Assembly (NCBI GenBank): GCA_946480715.1
Contig: CAMLKK010000073.1
Span: 1-9,535, forward strand
Reading direction: 5' to 3'
Source: an uncultured Bacteriovorax sp.
Lineage (GTDB): Bacteria > Bdellovibrionota > Bacteriovoracia > Bacteriovoracales > Bacteriovoracaceae
Length of the DNA stretch: 9,535 nucleotides
Shown piece after piece: positions 7,401-9,535 of this stretch. A program made the translations under genes and the position numbers. Within the stretch, counting starts at the first letter, position 1. Every line of letters begins with the position of its first letter. The notes under the pieces were generated by a model. It saw nothing but the letters and a program-made list of their open reading frames with translations, did not search any database and was not told the origin of the DNA.

Positions 7401-8052
7401 AGTATACACTGGAACAGACAAGAGCTCACCTGCAGATGGTGATGCGAATGATCCAGGCGAAATTGAAGTGGCTTCATCTGTAACTGTTACGTGCGGTGGT
7501 AAGGCAGCAGCTTGTATTGATGGACCAGTTCGTGATCTACTCGATGATACTGATGTCGATAAAGGATTTAGAGGCTTAATTTATACAACGGCCGCTGGAT
7601 TTAAAGCGACTCAATCATTTAATGCTCCTCTAGATAAAGGAAACTTTTCTAACCTTAGAGCTGCAAATAGCACTGTTGCTTGTGAAGCGAATAAAGCTGA
7701 AACAGCAGAATGGGTACGAATTAATAAAGAAGATTTACTTTCAACTGAGCACCCATTTGCTAACAACAGCCCTTACTATACTTTCAGCTGTCTTGATTCA
7801 GCAAAAGGAACAAAAGCGCGCATTCGAATCATCGTCAGAGACTGGAACGAGACGTTCAAAATTTCTGATAACATTGATACTCATGAACCTGCAAGAATGA
7901 ACACTTCTGGTAATGATGACTTCGGTGAAGATTTTAACTTCTACCCTGACTGGGATGATGACTATGTTGGTACAGGTGCAGCTAACTACGGTGGAGTTTG
8001 TGCCGATCCTGCTCCAGCAAACCGACACAAATTCCCAAGAGGAAACTTATAA
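4498..8052 (+). CDS. Large He_PIG-repeat surface or periplasmic lipoprotein with cysteine-rich C-terminus
   Basis: A 1184-residue lipoprotein of unknown function. The signal peptide ends in lipobox LSGC, so C22 would be lipidated; M23 at +2 is no inner-membrane retention signal, suggesting the outer membrane. Three putative-Ig (He_PIG) units share the core LP.GL.L....G.I.G: a divergent one with cysteines C114 and C133 (core about 122-138), a clear one (core 422-444) and another clear one (core 773-794). Between them lie beta-rich, Gly/Thr-rich stretches (about 226-360 and 592-740) resembling bead modules of phage and surface fibres. A Ser/Thr-rich linker occurs near 558-578. The last 350 residues contain ten cysteines (C853 to C1168), probably disulfides, and finish in an Asp-rich segment around FGEDFNFYPDWDDDY. 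No enzyme motif was seen, so an adhesive or structural role is inferred. It is divergent from the response regulator and convergent with rimO, two bases apart. Confidence 0.9.
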   Translation: MKTFNKKLLSTTFLATFLLSGCMPDSLTQFKKDPPKKAPTITDGNGGTTAPPVDEDGKVIDTSSFVDPGIFKYRQGENSFTSKSLEVSQSYTFEPVFDGTIQIGDKREKILKKCELVSSTPLPPGLNLIPETCNISGIALQRYTDTSITNYGKPISYTIRLTYLSKAGTNKTLDTVISLGVYDRLSSIAYSQNDKLLLRLNQNLTTTMDAIKVNIIEDDPYDRNGLISTVDGTVGVVKFVDASTQRIGIVKIIPIEVEDITAISYFDTSKTPPTEQYPSLTTARFISNNADTSGSNDAVGKVVKLYRPSASSTRGIIYVETISDGIYFQDGQYIDDVKSYVGSATRITTRNATTGRIGVDDQFVIRRINNSFIVDNDYQFFSENFTITSLIRVFEPGTPIESGPRIKLLDNPTLDAENGVLFTVSPALPSGLNLDPQTGEITGTFTSTLDGSSFVITATNPLGSVNVQVGLGAIYAPKDFNYTNRQLISVTSADKFNEGESLFQPIVPPMEENIKARILRKITSTASNHKLSIETLNGSFAAGVSLDSGNAYYSEKSFVPSTSIVPTSSTSATAPILVDYNIALTLTSTTNFVVDGYVSNAAGAVGRIVYKDGTTIYIQQFTPGDPAVYAAFTQGESVRNSEVYASGTTTTTIAQVESSNLKITISANASNDTDADTFADFRVGYDIISSGNLAAYTYDIDATDRILSVSDITKKPASAPYFVNGQTLYASEEAGTGPTRTITGVTSDNTIFLEVGTSIELKSQLKQGNNLIFSVSPKLPTGLTLNTRTGVITGKPTLKTSMKEYTVSAINLNGRVDYIFNLEVRDYYKVSDLSGAPSFIMHKFGSNQQNRACRINATDIIEGKGLRDIRCVLDAEELDLHNIKMKLQTSIGPGVCEFVNVTPFSFNKYPPTQTPTTTEYFVYKGLAVAADTPDITKARPDIPTADICAGNYTTSSGPNCDAGSFKYTVYTGTDKSSPADGDANDPGEIEVASSVTVTCGGKAAACIDGPVRDLLDDTDVDKGFRGLIYTTAAGFKATQSFNAPLDKGNFSNLRAANSTVACEANKAETAEWVRINKEDLLSTEHPFANNSPYYTFSCLDSAKGTKARIRIIVRDWNETFKISDNIDTHEPARMNTSGNDDFGEDFNFYPDWDDDYVGTGAANYGGVCADPAPANRHKFPRGNL

Positions 8053-8057
8053 GCTTA
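8050..8057. other. Convergent stop codons two bases apart (lipoprotein gene and rimO)
   Basis: TAA of the lipoprotein gene (8050-8052), then GC, then TTA (reverse complement of the rimO TAA, 8055-8057) form the palindrome TAAGCTTA. No terminator hairpin with a T run is visible on either strand around the junction. Confidence 0.9.
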
Positions 8058-9437
8058 GTTAATTGAGACAACTTTTCCGACTAAATCATAATCTAGAACA
8101 TCGGTGACTTCGACATGAACGAGGTCGCCGATTTCTACGTTCTGGCCGTTTAAATCGTTAATGATAACCTTTCCATCGATGTCCGGAGCCTGGCCTTCGT
8201 AACGTCCTTGAATGAGGAGTTCTGTTTCCTCATGCTCACCCTCAATTAAAACCGGTATAACCCTGTTTAAAAGGTTCGAGTTAAGTTCTCTTACGATTTC
8301 TCTCTGAGCTTCATAAAGACGGTCAAAACGCTCTTCAATCACTTCTTGCGGGACTTTAGGCTGGAGTTTGAAAGCCGGTGTTCCCTCTTCATCAGAATAA
8401 CGGAAAATCCCCAAGTGGTTAAAGCGTGCTTTTTTAATTCCCTCTAGAAGAAGGGTGAAATCTTCTTCTGTTTCTCCAGGGAAGCCTACAATAATTGATG
8501 TACGAAGAACGATTCCCGGAATGCGTGAGCGGATTTTTTCAATGCGCTCATGGATTTTTTCACCTGTAATTTTGCGATTCATGCGCTTTAAAACATTTGT
8601 TGAAAAATGCTGAACCGGCATATCGAGATATTTACAAATTTTTGTTGAAGTTGCCATTTTTTCGATAACTTCATCAGTAAGTTCATCTGGATAAAAATAA
8701 AATAAACGAATCCAATCGATACCGTCTACTGTTTCAAGACCAGAGAGAAGATTGAACAATTTGTTGTTTTCATCAAGATCAACGCCGTAGTCAGAAAGAT
8801 CTTGAGAAATCAAATTGAGCTCTCGTACCCCTGATGATGCTAAATTCTTAGCTTCATTAACAAGAGACTCAACTGATCTTGATCTCAACTTTCCACGAAG
8901 CTTAGGAATAATACAGAATGTGCAATTGCGATTGCATCCTTCTGAAATTTTCAACCATGCTGTGTAGAACGGCGATGTATTTAATCGTGGATCATATTCT
9001 GTGTGAATAAATTTTGGAATTTCAACGAATGATTTTTTATCAAGCTTTCCATCTTCCATAGCACGAAGAAGAAGTGTGATTTTGTTATATTCACCAGTAC
9101 CGATAATTAGATCTGCTTCTGGTAGTTCCTGTTCTAATTGTTCTGCATATCTTTGGGCCATACATCCGGAAATAACCAACGCTTTACAACGCCCGTTTTC
9201 AGGATTTTTATAGTCGGCCATATCGAGGATTGTATCAACAGATTCTTTTTTCGAAGCTTCGATAAACGAACAAGTATTTACAATGATTACTTCTGCATCT
9301 GAAGGTTCTTCAGCTATCGAATAACCATCAAGCCCCAGGTATCCGAGCATAACCTGAGAGTCGACCAGGTTTTTTGAACAACCCAATGAAGTAAAGAAAA
9401 CAGTTTTGTCGTTAAAAAGTTTTGTTGATAATTCCAC
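8055..9437 (-). CDS. rimO: RimO, ribosomal protein S12 methylthiotransferase
   Basis: RimO is a cytoplasmic radical-SAM enzyme that adds a methylthio group to the beta-carbon of a conserved aspartate of ribosomal protein S12 (D89 in E. coli). The N-terminal MTTase domain carries the three auxiliary-cluster cysteines C20 (SLGCSKNLVDS), C56 (NTCSF) and C92 (SGCMAQRY). The radical-SAM cluster motif is C168-N-R-N-C172-T-F-C175, followed by a typical radical-SAM barrel (YLDMPVQHFS, IVGFPGETEEDF). A TRAM-type domain ends the chain (about 390-460). SLGCSKNLVDS and CNRNCTFCIIP distinguish it from the tRNA enzyme MiaB. At 460 residues it is slightly longer than E. coli RimO (441). No ATG precedes the domain. 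I chose GTG at 9437, with GGA six bases upstream, over TTG at 9458, which has no ribosome-binding site and would add seven residues. It is convergent with the lipoprotein gene and divergent from the gene starting at 9521. Confidence 0.95.
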   Translation of the reverse strand: MELSTKLFNDKTVFFTSLGCSKNLVDSQVMLGYLGLDGYSIAEEPSDAEVIIVNTCSFIEASKKESVDTILDMADYKNPENGRCKALVISGCMAQRYAEQLEQELPEADLIIGTGEYNKITLLLRAMEDGKLDKKSFVEIPKFIHTEYDPRLNTSPFYTAWLKISEGCNRNCTFCIIPKLRGKLRSRSVESLVNEAKNLASSGVRELNLISQDLSDYGVDLDENNKLFNLLSGLETVDGIDWIRLFYFYPDELTDEVIEKMATSTKICKYLDMPVQHFSTNVLKRMNRKITGEKIHERIEKIRSRIPGIVLRTSIIVGFPGETEEDFTLLLEGIKKARFNHLGIFRYSDEEGTPAFKLQPKVPQEVIEERFDRLYEAQREIVRELNSNLLNRVIPVLIEGEHEETELLIQGRYEGQAPDIDGKVIINDLNGQNVEIGDLVHVEVTDVLDYDLVGKVVSIN

Positions 9438-9458
9438 AAAATATCCAAAAGTATGCAA

Positions 9459-9487
9459 AAATTAATTGAAGTGACTAGATAGTACAA
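9459..9487 (-). promoter_or_regulatory. Weak candidate promoter of rimO
   Basis: On the minus strand TTGTAC (9487-9482) is followed after 17 bases by TAATTT (9464-9459). Transcription would begin near 9452, inside the longer TTG reading frame, which would favour the GTG start at 9437. The -10 match is only 3/6, so support is thin. Confidence 0.22.
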
Positions 9488-9492
9488 ATTGC

Positions 9493-9504
9493 TTGATTAA
9501 TCAA
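9493..9504. repeat. Perfect 12-bp palindrome TTGATTAATCAA upstream of rimO and the next gene
   Basis: Each half reads TTGAT/ATCAA, the half-site of FNR-type regulators, but the halves are two bases apart rather than FNR's four. It lies between the divergent rimO and the gene at 9521, upstream of the candidate rimO promoter. Either an operator for another factor or chance in AT-rich DNA. Confidence 0.35.
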
Positions 9505-9511
9505 AGCCTAT

Positions 9512-9516
9512 AAGGG
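9512..9516 (+). promoter_or_regulatory. Ribosome-binding site of the right-edge gene
   Basis: AAGGG sits four bases before the ATG at 9521. The same AAGGG element precedes ftsY in this window, which supports it as a local ribosome-binding signal and identifies 9521 as a real start. Confidence 0.5.
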
Positions 9517-9520
9517 TTCC

Positions 9521-9535
9521 ATGAAAAAAATACTG
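9521..9535 (+). CDS. Start of an unidentified gene (partial, first five codons)
   Basis: ATG followed by codons for K-K-I-L, preceded by AAGGG, runs off the right edge. A lysine pair followed by hydrophobic residues is typical of a signal peptide start, so an exported protein is possible, but five codons cannot identify it. It is divergent from rimO. Confidence 0.5.

Noticed and set aside
9509..9514. TATAAG as a -10 box of the right-edge gene
   Set aside because: It overlaps the AAGGG ribosome-binding site and would start transcription at or after the ATG; no -35 box is at a suitable distance.

Overview
This is an AT-rich window (about 40 % G+C by eye), densely packed, from a Gram-negative bacterium. 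Conserved housekeeping genes (ftsY, epmA/genX, rimO) are interleaved with lineage-specific envelope proteins. The large He_PIG-type lipoprotein, an FtsY with an N-terminal membrane anchor and a sigma-54-type response regulator would fit the predatory Bdellovibrionota (Bacteriovorax/Peredibacter-like). That placement is inference from gene style, not proof. No mobile element, CRISPR array, tRNA or rRNA was seen, and no gene-free stretch exceeds 300 bases.

Layout. 1-811 (minus) is the N-terminal part of ftsY, cut by the left edge. 916-1887 (plus) is epmA, divergent from ftsY across a ~100 bp promoter region that holds a perfect dyad. 1888-2694 (minus) is an unrecognised exported protein whose stop codon directly abuts the epmA stop. 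2780-4307 (minus) is a two-gene operon: an NtrC-type sigma-54 activator followed, with a 14-base overlap, by a 64-residue protein that looks like only the dimerisation/phospho-histidine (DHp) hairpin of a histidine kinase. 4498-8052 (plus) is a 1184-residue lipoprotein built from putative-Ig (He_PIG) modules and other beta-rich repeats, with a cysteine-rich C-terminal region; it is divergent from the regulator operon across a 190 bp region with a 7-7-7 dyad. 8055-9437 (minus) is rimO, convergent with the lipoprotein gene with only two bases between stops. 9521 onward (plus) is the first five codons of another gene, cut by the right edge.

How they work together. FtsY (membrane protein targeting), EpmA (beta-lysylation of elongation factor P) and RimO (methylthiolation of ribosomal protein S12) all serve translation or protein export, but their alternating strands argue against one operon. 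The most unusual item is the regulator plus minimal DHp pair at 2780-4307: a translationally coupled phosphorelay module with no visible ATP-binding kinase domain. It would need a kinase elsewhere, or the small protein would act as a phosphotransfer or modulating partner. The divergent lipoprotein gene is the nearest possible target, but no convincing sigma-54 promoter was found in front of it.
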